From assembly GCA_905479905.1 (NCBI GenBank), contig CAJQOK010000513.1, positions 1 to 5,915 of the forward strand: a stretch of DNA of 5,915 nucleotides. Direction: 5' to 3'. The DNA is from an uncultured Aliterella sp. (GTDB lineage: Bacteria; Cyanobacteriota; Cyanobacteriia; Cyanobacteriales; Chroococcidiopsidaceae). The notes under the pieces were generated by a model. The model saw only the letters and a list, made by a program, of their open reading frames with translations. It did not search any database and was not told the origin of the DNA. Made by a program: the position numbers and the translations under genes. This document shows, in pieces, positions 1 through 5,915 of the stretch (positions within the stretch are counted from its first letter, which is position 1; each line of letters starts with the position of its first letter).

Positions 1-1
1 G

Positions 2-97
2 TTGCCTAGTGTAAGTTTAGCGATCGCTCGTTACGAAAAGCTACTACAGTTACTCGACCGCAAACAAGACTTAGAAACCCGCCTTAAATCCCTGTAA
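2..97 (+). CDS. C-terminal end of an unidentified protein (partial)
   Basis: The frame starting at base 2 is open from the left edge to a TAA at 95-97 and gives 31 residues. The tail is amphipathic and charged (it ends ...DLETRLKSL) with leucines spaced as in a helix or short coiled coil. A HIP1 octamer at 20-27 lies inside it and reads as LAIAR. The rest of the gene is outside the window, so neither family nor function can be named. It converges on pxcA with only 4 bp between the two stop codons. That tight spacing supports a real gene end here, but the fragment is short and the call rests mainly on the open frame and the position of the stop. Confidence 0.55.
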   Translation: MPSVSLAIARYEKLLQLLDRKQDLETRLKSL

Positions 98-105
98 ATA
101 TTTAC
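94..105. repeat. 12-bp perfect palindrome carrying the two convergent stop codons
   Basis: GTAAATATTTAC reads the same on both strands. Its inner ten bases start with the TAA stop of the plus-strand gene (95-97) and end with the complement of the pxcA TAA stop (102-104). There is no GC-rich stem and no following T-run, so it does not look like an intrinsic terminator. No other terminator is visible at this junction, so the two transcripts probably overlap at their 3' ends. Confidence 0.5.
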
Positions 106-1439
106 TCGTTCATATTGCGATAGGTAGCGACGGCGGAAGGAGAAATTCTGTTGAGATAGCGAAAGATCCAATACTTAAATATAGTATCTAATATTACTGG
201 AAAAGTAGCAATAAACATGAATATAAAACCTTGATTTTCTGGTAGTCCTAAGTGACGAGATACCCCAGCCAAAATGACTTCCCAGCCGTGAGTTGAGTGG
301 AAGCCAACAAACATATCTGTAAATAAAATAATAATAAATGCTTTGGCACTATCGCTTAAACCATATACCACCTGATCGATAAAATCTTTGAGAATGGCAA
401 TCTCACGTTTGCTAGTAATAAGTAGCCAGATAAAAGCTGCTAAAGCACACAAATCAGCAAACACATTTTCAATTGCATGGGTGCTTTCATACCGATACAC
501 TGTAGCAATTTCACTTACTTTAGCTTTAATTTTTTCTTCTAAAATTGGTGGTGAAAGTTCGGTACCAGTTAATAGTTGCTCAAATTTTATTTTTTCCTCA
601 TATTTTTTTATTTCCTCTAAAGCTTTTTCTTCCATCTCATAATTAAGAAATATCTCTGACTTGGATGTGCTTCTTACTCGCTCAACTATCGGGCTAATAA
701 GTAAATGTTTTGATAATTGAAAGGTCAAAAAAGGTACTATTACTAGAAACAAAACTAATTTTATAGATACATAAGTTCGCCTTTGAGAATAACGAAACTT
801 TTGAACAACATCTTCCTCAGATTTAGGATCTAATTCAATCTTTAAGCGATTGAGAGTGCTGATGATCGAGCGGGGTAAAACACTGGTTTGTTCTGCCTTA
901 CTTTCTGGGCGCTTAGTTAACTTAGGCGGAGGTGATTTTTGCTGAATATTATCGGTAGCGATTCGTTCAACCTGAGTAATTTGCGGAGGTACATCTAAAG
1001 AAGATTCTTTAACATCTGTGTATTTCCCTACTACTTGGTCGATAAAAGTTAGTTTTTCTAAAACCTCATTAGCATAGGTTTTAGATTGAATGTCAAAAGT
1101 ATTATTAACTGTAACCAAACCATTAGTTCTTGCTAATTTGAGTTTTTTTTGATTAAAATTACTAAACCACGAACGGCTAAAATTAAACTCTGTTAAGCTC
1201 ATGCGGACAGTTTTTAAAAACTTGTCAAGTTCCGAGTGTAGATAATTCATCACACTGCTACCATACAAGGCGTGTTGAGCGGGGATCTGCTCACCGTTGA
1301 AGTATTCGTCTTCCATAGCCTTAATTAGGGAAGCAGCTTCATGGGCGCGGCTAAGACTTCGCTCGGTAGTTTGCAAGTAGCGTTGATAAAGAGCGTGTAA
1401 GTAGGAAGATATATTAGAAAGCAAACTAGACTTTTTCAT
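102..1439 (-). CDS. pxcA: Proton extrusion protein PxcA (CotA/CemA family)
   Basis: This 445-residue protein belongs to the PxcA family, the cyanobacterial counterpart of plastid CemA, which is needed for light-induced, Na+-dependent proton extrusion and acts in the cell membrane. Seen in the sequence: a soluble N-terminal region (about 1-220) with a proline- and basic-rich linker around 150-190; a hydrophobic segment at 224-246; a charged Glu/Lys-rich stretch (about 265-310); then hydrophobic segments near 324-343, 365-391 and 402-427. The family hallmark FHSTHGWE lies at 380-387, followed by the conserved end FPVILDTIFKYWIFRYL (413-429) and a final MNE. The length is normal for cyanobacterial PxcA; plastid CemA lacks most of the N-terminal part. 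The ATG at 1437-1439 is the first start after an in-frame stop at 1449-1451, and no clear Shine-Dalgarno precedes it. It is divergent from the helicase-like gene across 85 bp. The family call is firm; the start is likely. Confidence 0.95.
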   Translation of the reverse strand: MKKSSLLSNISSYLHALYQRYLQTTERSLSRAHEAASLIKAMEDEYFNGEQIPAQHALYGSSVMNYLHSELDKFLKTVRMSLTEFNFSRSWFSNFNQKKLKLARTNGLVTVNNTFDIQSKTYANEVLEKLTFIDQVVGKYTDVKESSLDVPPQITQVERIATDNIQQKSPPPKLTKRPESKAEQTSVLPRSIISTLNRLKIELDPKSEEDVVQKFRYSQRRTYVSIKLVLFLVIVPFLTFQLSKHLLISPIVERVRSTSKSEIFLNYEMEEKALEEIKKYEEKIKFEQLLTGTELSPPILEEKIKAKVSEIATVYRYESTHAIENVFADLCALAAFIWLLITSKREIAILKDFIDQVVYGLSDSAKAFIIILFTDMFVGFHSTHGWEVILAGVSRHLGLPENQGFIFMFIATFPVILDTIFKYWIFRYLNRISPSAVATYRNMNE

Positions 1440-1480
1440 CGCAGAAAATTATCCAGCCTTATTTGGGCAATTTTTAAGAT

Positions 1481-1492
1481 TACATTAATGTA
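1481..1492. promoter_or_regulatory. 12-bp perfect palindrome giving a TACATT -10-like hexamer on each strand
   Basis: TACATTAATGTA is perfectly self-complementary. Read on either strand it begins with TACATT, a 4/6 match to TATAAT that keeps the important first two bases and last T. A plus-strand start about 7 bp downstream would give the helicase-like gene a leader of roughly 32 nt, and a minus-strand start would give pxcA a leader of roughly 41 nt. It could be a symmetric bidirectional promoter core or a repressor operator. The palindrome is certain; the function is inferred. Confidence 0.35.
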
Positions 1493-1514
1493 CGAGGGAT
1501 CTTAGCAAATCTAC

Positions 1515-1518
1515 GAGG
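1515..1518 (+). promoter_or_regulatory. Ribosome binding site supporting a TTG start
   Basis: GAGG lies 6 bases before the TTG at 1525-1527. An in-frame TAA at 1519-1521 sits between them, so no start further upstream is possible. The next in-frame Met codon, at residue 29, would delete the Walker A motif at residues 11-18. The Shine-Dalgarno, the upstream stop and the Walker A together fix TTG as the start. Confidence 0.7.
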
Positions 1519-1531
1519 TAACAGTTGGTAC
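1518..1531. promoter_or_regulatory. Possible NtcA-type site (GTA-N8-TAC)
   Basis: GTAACAGTTGGTAC matches the GTA-N8-TAC core recognised by NtcA, the cyanobacterial nitrogen regulator. It overlaps the end of the GAGG ribosome binding site and the TTG start of the helicase-like gene. Read toward pxcA, a TAN3T hexamer (TACATT, 1492 down to 1487) follows after 25 nt; the classical NtcA-activated spacing is about 22-23. A site here could activate pxcA or block the helicase-like gene. Six fixed bases occur by chance about once per 4 kb, so this may be coincidence. Confidence 0.2.
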
Positions 1532-3672
1532 GATTAGATTCTGTTTGGGTAACAGGTTCAAGTAATACGGGTAAAACTACGCGCTTAGTAGAGCAATTCT
1601 GTCTGTGGATGGAGTCAAAGGGCGAAAAATCTCACCCCACAAAGCAAAAAGCGCTAAAAATTCCACCAAAGCTAGATTGGCAAAAAACCGAGCCAGCAGT
1701 GTTAGTTTTTGCTGCAAATAACGACAATCGCCAAGATTTAGTAGAGCGTCTTGTAGCTGCCACTGGGGGTAGATATCCGATTCGCGCCAAGACACCCTTG
1801 GGGTTTTTGCAAGATGAGGTAATTTTATATTGGCCATTGTTGATTGGATTATTGAACCTTTTGGCGCAATTTCCGGTAAGACTGCGCCCAGAAACCGAGC
1901 AAGAATTAGCAACTAAACTGTGGAAACTAGATGGAGAAATTTTAAGCGTTGCGGGAGTAAACGAGTATCGGTTGGTGCGGCGCATTTTGGACTTATTGCA
2001 ATTAGCAGCTTATAGCGGTACGCCAACGGAAGAAATTGCCACAGTTTTAGCCCAAGGCTTAGAAGATGAAGTAGAGGGAATAGACTACGCTCAATTGTTG
2101 CGACATTGGCGGAGTTGGTGCATGGAGAGAGGTTTATTAACCTATGGCATAATTACCGAATTGTACTATCAACACTTATTACCCGATCCAAATTACCAGC
2201 AACATTTATTGCGGCGCTATCGTTACGTATTAGCAGATGATGTTGATGATTATCCAGGGGTAGCGCGGCATTTAATTGACTTTTTGCTAGATCGAGGAGT
2301 TGTAGGCGCTTTTAGTTATAATCCTGACGGGGCGATTAGATTGGGGTTAGGCTCCGATCCTGAATATTTAGCGGGTTTGGCTGCGCGTTGTAAAAAAGTA
2401 GAAACCTTAATAGCGTCACCCGTAAAGACTCTAGCAGAAGTGGCGGTACTGATGACGGAATGTGTAAGCCAAGGACTAACGCTTGTCAGTTTACCTAGCT
2501 GTGTGCAAACAATTGCGACTATTTCCCGCGCGCAATTGCTTAGAGAGACTGGGGAAGAAGTCGCCCGCGCTGTAGAATCGGGAGTAGTACAGGCGCAAGA
2601 AATAGCGATAATTGCTCCAGGCTTAGATGCGATCGCTCGTTATAGTTTAGTTGAAATTCTGCGTAAAAAAGGCATTGCTGTAGCCCCAACGGGTGAGCAG
2701 CGTCCTTTAAATAGTTATCCAGCAATTCGCGGCTTATTAACCTTGTTGACCTTAGTTTACCCAGGTTTAGGGCGATTGGTAGACAGGGATGCGATCGCCG
2801 AAATGTTAGTTGTCCTCACTCCTGATTTAACAACTCAAAACACCTACAAAATTGACCCGATAAGGGCTGGTTTAATTGCCGATGCCTGTTTTGAACCTCA
2901 CCCCGATCACCCGAACTTGCTACCCTTTGCAGCCTACGATCGCTGGGATAGATTGGGCTACACTGCAACTACTGCCTACGAGCAGCTATTGGCATGGATA
3001 GAAAAACAGCGCTCTCAGTACGAAATGCGGCTTTTACCTAGTCCAATTTCGTTATTAGACCGAGCAATTCAAGATTTTTTATGGCTTGGTAGCAATCTTC
3101 CTTACGACCTTGTAGCAGCGCTACGAGAGCTATTAGAGACGGCTCAACATTATTGGGAAGTTGACATCAGGTTGAGGCAAATTGAAGGGGGCGACGCGCC
3201 CGTAAACGCTACCATAGCTCAATTTATTAGTTTGCTTAGGCGAGGAACTATTACCGCCAATCCTTACCCCGTGCGTCCTATTGGTGCAGCAAGTCGCGCT
3301 GTTACTTTAGCAACTATCTTTCAATATCGCTCTAGTCGTCAGCGTCATCGCTGGCAATTTTGGTTAGATGCGGGTTCTCCTTTGTGGTTAAGTGGTGGTG
3401 CGGCTACTTTATTTGGTGCTAATTTATTTTTGCAACATCGGTTTGCGCGTCCTTGGACAGCAGAAGAAGCTAGAGAAGCCGATGAGGCGCGTTTACAAAG
3501 AATTATCCGCGACTTATTAGGGCGCGCCCAGGAGCGCGTTTATTTGTGTCATAGCGAATTAGCTGTAAATGGACAAGAGCAACTTGGCCCATTATTAAAC
3601 TTAGTTAATGCTTCGCTTCCCGTTGTTTCTGAAGCTGTAACCAGTCCCGAATCTCTTGAGCTAACCAAATAA
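1525..3672 (+). CDS. AddB/UvrD-like helicase-family ATPase with altered core motifs
   Basis: This 715-residue soluble protein begins at TTG. It opens with a beta strand and Walker A GSSNTGKT (11-18), without the N-terminal Q-motif region of UvrD, which is the AddB arrangement. In order: a motif Ia-like segment (58-76, VLVFAANNDN), motif II VLADDVDDYP (235-244, DD where DE is usual), a motif III-like FSYNPDGAI (263-271) without its Gln, an AddB/UvrD-like second domain start (EIAIIAP, 359-365, then LRKKGIAVAPTGEQRPL, 379-395), a motif V-like region (593-615) lacking H..KGxE, and motif VI-like LLGRAQERVYL (664-674) keeping one Arg. A Lys-rich stretch (31-55) separates Walker A from motif Ia. I see no PD-(D/E)xK nuclease and no clustered cysteines of an AddB iron-sulphur site. 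Cyanobacterial relatives are, as I recall, loosely named 'recombinase family protein'; I would not adopt that name, since no serine or tyrosine recombinase motif is visible. A role in DNA repair or recombination is likely but unproven. It is divergent from pxcA and convergent with sbcC. Confidence 0.75.
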   Translation: MVRLDSVWVTGSSNTGKTTRLVEQFCLWMESKGEKSHPTKQKALKIPPKLDWQKTEPAVLVFAANNDNRQDLVERLVAATGGRYPIRAKTPLGFLQDEVILYWPLLIGLLNLLAQFPVRLRPETEQELATKLWKLDGEILSVAGVNEYRLVRRILDLLQLAAYSGTPTEEIATVLAQGLEDEVEGIDYAQLLRHWRSWCMERGLLTYGIITELYYQHLLPDPNYQQHLLRRYRYVLADDVDDYPGVARHLIDFLLDRGVVGAFSYNPDGAIRLGLGSDPEYLAGLAARCKKVETLIASPVKTLAEVAVLMTECVSQGLTLVSLPSCVQTIATISRAQLLRETGEEVARAVESGVVQAQEIAIIAPGLDAIARYSLVEILRKKGIAVAPTGEQRPLNSYPAIRGLLTLLTLVYPGLGRLVDRDAIAEMLVVLTPDLTTQNTYKIDPIRAGLIADACFEPHPDHPNLLPFAAYDRWDRLGYTATTAYEQLLAWIEKQRSQYEMRLLPSPISLLDRAIQDFLWLGSNLPYDLVAALRELLETAQHYWEVDIRLRQIEGGDAPVNATIAQFISLLRRGTITANPYPVRPIGAASRAVTLATIFQYRSSRQRHRWQFWLDAGSPLWLSGGAATLFGANLFLQHRFARPWTAEEAREADEARLQRIIRDLLGRAQERVYLCHSELAVNGQEQLGPLLNLVNASLPVVSEAVTSPESLELTK

Positions 3673-3724
3673 GTTCAGCATCACTTAAATTATGACAAAA
3701 TGAAAGTTAACGATCGCGCGCTTG
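3673..3724. other. 52-bp convergent gap between the helicase-like gene and sbcC
   Basis: The gap holds no gene. A weak inverted repeat, TTAACGA (3707-3713) with TTGTTAA (3722-3728), frames an 8-base GC-rich loop and runs into the sbcC stop codon. One pair is G-U on the plus strand and A-C on the minus strand. The stem is AT-rich and lacks a following T-run, so it is a poor terminator candidate in either direction. No better one is visible. Confidence 0.35.
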
Positions 3725-5915
3725 TTAAGTAGACAATCTAACTTGAGAGCCAGTTTGCGCTTTATAAACTTCAATTCGCGCACTGAAGGCTTCTTTAAAA
3801 TACGGCATATGTGTAACAGCTAGAATACAAGCAAAATCCGGCGCGATCGCATTTATTGCTGCAATTAGGCGATCGCATCCTTCCCGATCTTGCGTACCAA
3901 AACCTTCATCGATAATCAACATTTGCAGAGATGCACCAGATCGTTGAGCGAGGAGTTTTGCTAAAGCTAAACGGATAGCGAAGTTAATTCTAAAAGCTTC
4001 TCCCCCTGAATAAGTTTCGTAAGCTCTCGTACCCCGCGCATCGGCAATTAAAATATCCAAGGTATCGATCAATTTAGCTGTTTTCTTGGCGGCTTTGCTA
4101 CCTTTTCCGGCTTTTTGAGTAACAAATTGAACGTGCAATTGGTTTGCACTTAGTCGTGCCAGTAATTGATTAGTTTCTGCTTCTAACTGCGGCAATATAT
4201 TCTCAATCATCAACGCTTGAATGCCGTTTTTACCGAAAGCTTGAGCTAATTCTTGATAGACGCGATATTGTTGCTTAACTGCTTGCAATTGCTGTTGCTG
4301 TTGCTCGTACTGAACTTGTAAGGCTTGTAGTTGTGCCGCTAATTGTTGCAATCCGCCGAGTTTGCTTAAATTTTCGTCAAGTTCCCTGCGCCCTTGGGCT
4401 AACTTTTGTTCTAATTCTTGAATTTCTACCGTAGTATTTGGCGAAGTTTCTAATTGTTTAGTTAGGCTGTCTATTTGCGTTGCTATTAGTTGCTTTTCTG
4501 TAAGTCTCGATTCTGTCGCCTTAGTTAATTCTTCGATCCGCTCTTGAAGTTCGGGATACTGTTTTTGAGCAGCATTTAGCTCTTGAAAGCGCAATTGCCA
4601 AGCTTGAGAATTTCTTAATGCTACTCTTAAAGCGTTATGTTGCTCGGTATTGTAGCCAATTTCTTGAATTGAACTTTCTAAAGTGGCAATTTTTCTAGCA
4701 ATGGGTGAATTAGTTGCTTGAATAGCGATTTGGGCTTGCAACTGGGCAATTTGAGCCTCTATTTCTGGCTTACGGGCGGCGATTTGCGCTTGCCTTTTTT
4801 GAGCATCTTTGATTTGCCCTTGACGAATTTCCGCCCAGCGCCACCGCTCGATTTCGCTCCGTGCTAGGGCGTGATCTTGCTCGTTGTAGTTGAGTTTTTG
4901 CAATTGCGCGTCTAATTGACGCAATTCTATTTGCTGATCTGGGGCATAATTTCCCGTATTTAAAGCTGTTTCTAATTGCTGCTTTTCTACGGCAATTTGG
5001 CTTAATCGCTCTTTTTCGTCACCAGTTGCAGTTAACTGAGCGGCTAATTGTCCTCTTTGCTCTCGTAAAGCATCATAATCAGCTAATTGTTGATTTAATT
5101 CTCGATATTCTTGGCGCAATACTTGAATTTCACTGTCTGAGGCTGCCATTTGCTCTTTACCCACCCAGAGCTTTTCTTGCACATCTTGCTGTTGGGTTTG
5201 AGTTTTTTGAACTACGCGATTCCAGTGATGTTCGTCTAAAGGGCGATCGCACAATGGGCAACTAGCATCAGGATTTTGCAGCATTTGCATTTTTTGCTCT
5301 AATTCCCCGATTAGCTTCTCACAGTCGCTTTGACGTGCTAACAGGCGTTCCATAAATTGGCGGCGCTCTTGTCCTTTTTCGCGCACTCTCTCTAAATAAA
5401 CCCGTTTTTTCTCTAATACCTCAATCTTTTTTCCGATTTCTGTTACCGCTTGTTGCAGTTGGGGTTGACGTTGTTGTTTAGTATTTAGTTGTCTTTCTGA
5501 AGCTTGGAGTTCTTCTATTTTGGCACTTATTCGCGCTTGCAGTCGCTCTAGTTGCAGTTGCAGCGCTGCGCGTTGTTGCAAAAGCGGTGATACTTGCAGT
5601 TGTAAGTTATCTAATTGCTGTAACCGATTTTTTGCTTCCGCAAGTTGTGTTAAAGCGCTTTGAACTTCAGCAGCTTTACTCAAAGTTTGGTTAATTTCTT
5701 GCTCTTGCTGCTGTAAAGCTATTAATTGTGCTTCGGAGTTTTGCAACTGACGATTAATAGAATTAATTTGTTCTGCTTTCTCCTGCTGCAATTGCTGCAT
5801 CTCTACGGTGGCGCGGGAATGCTCGTGAAATTTGCTTGCTAAGGTTTCTTCGGTAGCTTGCAGGCGTTGATGTTCTTGATAACCAGATGCGATCGCCTTT
5901 TCTTGACTTAATAGC
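3725..5915 (-). CDS. sbcC: Exonuclease SbcCD subunit C (SbcC/Rad50-type SMC ATPase), N-terminus outside window
   Basis: SbcC is the ATPase partner of the SbcD nuclease; the complex cuts hairpins and trims blocked double-strand ends. The frame is open from the right edge to a TAA at 3725-3727, about 729 codons. The Met codon at 5798-5800 is internal, since 38 further open codons precede it. Counting from that Met: a long glutamine-rich coiled coil (1-175), the Rad50-type zinc hook CPLC (Cys181 and Cys184, then DRPLDEHHW), the returning coil (about 190-510), and the C-terminal ATPase lobe with FGKNGIQALMIENILPQLE, a Lys-rich loop (KAGKGSKAAKKTAK), the ABC signature YSGGEAF (SGGE 598-601), Walker B MLIIDEGFGTQD (627-638, Asp631 and Glu632) and the H-loop His664 (VTHM). 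Walker A and the Q-loop lie off the right edge. The roughly 510 residues after the hook imply a full length near 1,000, normal for the family. All visible catalytic motifs are intact. Whether sbcD is adjacent cannot be seen. Confidence 0.95.
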   Translation of the reverse strand, partial: LLSQEKAIASGYQEHQRLQATEETLASKFHEHSRATVEMQQLQQEKAEQINSINRQLQNSEAQLIALQQQEQEINQTLSKAAEVQSALTQLAEAKNRLQQLDNLQLQVSPLLQQRAALQLQLERLQARISAKIEELQASERQLNTKQQRQPQLQQAVTEIGKKIEVLEKKRVYLERVREKGQERRQFMERLLARQSDCEKLIGELEQKMQMLQNPDASCPLCDRPLDEHHWNRVVQKTQTQQQDVQEKLWVGKEQMAASDSEIQVLRQEYRELNQQLADYDALREQRGQLAAQLTATGDEKERLSQIAVEKQQLETALNTGNYAPDQQIELRQLDAQLQKLNYNEQDHALARSEIERWRWAEIRQGQIKDAQKRQAQIAARKPEIEAQIAQLQAQIAIQATNSPIARKIATLESSIQEIGYNTEQHNALRVALRNSQAWQLRFQELNAAQKQYPELQERIEELTKATESRLTEKQLIATQIDSLTKQLETSPNTTVEIQELEQKLAQGRRELDENLSKLGGLQQLAAQLQALQVQYEQQQQQLQAVKQQYRVYQELAQAFGKNGIQALMIENILPQLEAETNQLLARLSANQLHVQFVTQKAGKGSKAAKKTAKLIDTLDILIADARGTRAYETYSGGEAFRINFAIRLALAKLLAQRSGASLQMLIIDEGFGTQDREGCDRLIAAINAIAPDFACILAVTHMPYFKEAFSARIEVYKAQTGSQVRLST

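Larger units (their letters stand above)
1440..1524. promoter_or_regulatory. Divergent intergenic region between pxcA and the helicase-like gene
   Basis: These 85 bp must hold the promoters of both outward-facing genes unless either is transcribed from elsewhere. The stretch is AT-rich. No TTGACA-like -35 element stands at the proper distance from the candidate -10 on either strand, which would fit weak or activator-dependent promoters. A GATAAT on the minus strand (1448-1453) resembles a -10 box, but it is only 8 bp from the pxcA ATG and has no -35, so I do not favour it. The more notable elements are the palindrome at 1481-1492 and the GTA-N8-TAC motif at 1518-1531, described separately. 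Confidence 0.55.
20..5896. repeat. Seven dispersed HIP1 octamers (GCGATCGC)
   Basis: Exact copies lie at 20-27, 2629-2636, 2791-2798, 3843-3850, 3869-3876, 5243-5250 and 5889-5896. One is in the left partial gene, two in the helicase-like gene, four in sbcC and none in pxcA. A random octamer would be expected about 0.1 times in this length. HIP1 is a known dispersed motif of many cyanobacterial genomes and is the main compositional clue to the host. All copies here lie inside coding sequence. Confidence 0.9.

Noticed and set aside
388..642. Open frame on the plus strand inside pxcA (84 residues)
   Set aside because: It is antisense to a well-recognised gene, has no visible ribosome binding site or family motif, and its hydrophobic character mirrors the membrane segments of PxcA.
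1448..1453. GATAAT as the -10 box of pxcA
   Set aside because: It is a good hexamer match, but lies 8 bp from the ATG, which would give an almost leaderless mRNA, and no -35 element stands upstream.
1480..1493. LexA (SOS) box at the palindrome, attractive for a repair gene
   Set aside because: Cyanobacterial LexA sites as I recall them need GTAC and GTWC half-sites about four bases apart; here TAC and GTA are six apart and the left half is TTAC, so it does not fit.
1577..1985. Two overlapping minus-strand open frames (111 and 117 residues) within the helicase-like gene
   Set aside because: Both lie opposite the Walker A to mid-domain coding region, overlap each other in different frames and resemble no protein I recognise; they are shadow frames.
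2540..2725. Minus-strand open frame of 61 residues
   Set aside because: It is a shadow of the helicase-like gene with no supporting signal.
3707..3728. Intrinsic terminator between the convergent genes
   Set aside because: The stem is only 7 bp, AT-rich, contains a mismatch or wobble, and has no T-run; it could easily be chance.
5026..5265. Plus-strand open frame of 79 residues inside sbcC
   Set aside because: It is antisense to the zinc-hook region of a confident sbcC gene, and its leucine- and isoleucine-rich sequence is what the reverse of a Gln-rich coil gives.
5798..5800. Met codon as the start of sbcC
   Set aside because: The frame stays open for 38 more codons to the window edge, and the protein would lack Walker A and the N-terminal coil; this Met is internal.

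Overview
This window looks like cyanobacterial chromosome. Three things point that way. The octamer GCGATCGC (HIP1, a repeat typical of many cyanobacterial genomes) occurs seven times in 5.9 kb, where chance would give about 0.1. One gene encodes a protein of the PxcA/CemA proton-extrusion family, which is confined to cyanobacteria and plastids. The visible part of a long SbcC also has the cyanobacterial style of C-terminus. The genus cannot be fixed from the sequence alone. I see no insertion sequence, prophage, tRNA, rRNA or CRISPR array.

Layout, left to right: (1) the last 31 codons of a plus-strand gene running in from the left, product unknown; (2) pxcA on the minus strand (102-1439), convergent with the first gene and only 4 bp from it; (3) an 85-bp divergent intergenic region (1440-1524) with a 12-bp perfect palindrome and a GTA-N8-TAC motif; (4) a 715-residue plus-strand ATPase (1525-3672) that starts at TTG and resembles the helicase part of AddB/UvrD-type proteins, with several core motifs altered; (5) a 52-bp convergent gap; (6) the C-terminal ~729 codons of sbcC on the minus strand (3725 to the window end), including the zinc hook and the ABC signature, Walker B and H-loop motifs. 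The N-terminal ATPase half lies beyond the right edge.

How the genes relate: PxcA is an inner-membrane protein of light-driven proton extrusion and has no obvious functional tie to its neighbours beyond sharing a short divergent control region with the helicase-like gene. The helicase-like protein and SbcC are tail to tail, so they are not an operon, but both belong to families that process DNA ends. The most interesting item is the helicase-like protein itself. It keeps the Walker A lysine and a motif VI arginine, yet by eye has lost the usual motif III glutamine, motif IV arginine and motif V KGxE residues. It also has no nuclease domain that I can see. It could be a non-translocating, AddB-like partner subunit. 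This is inference from eye alignment only.
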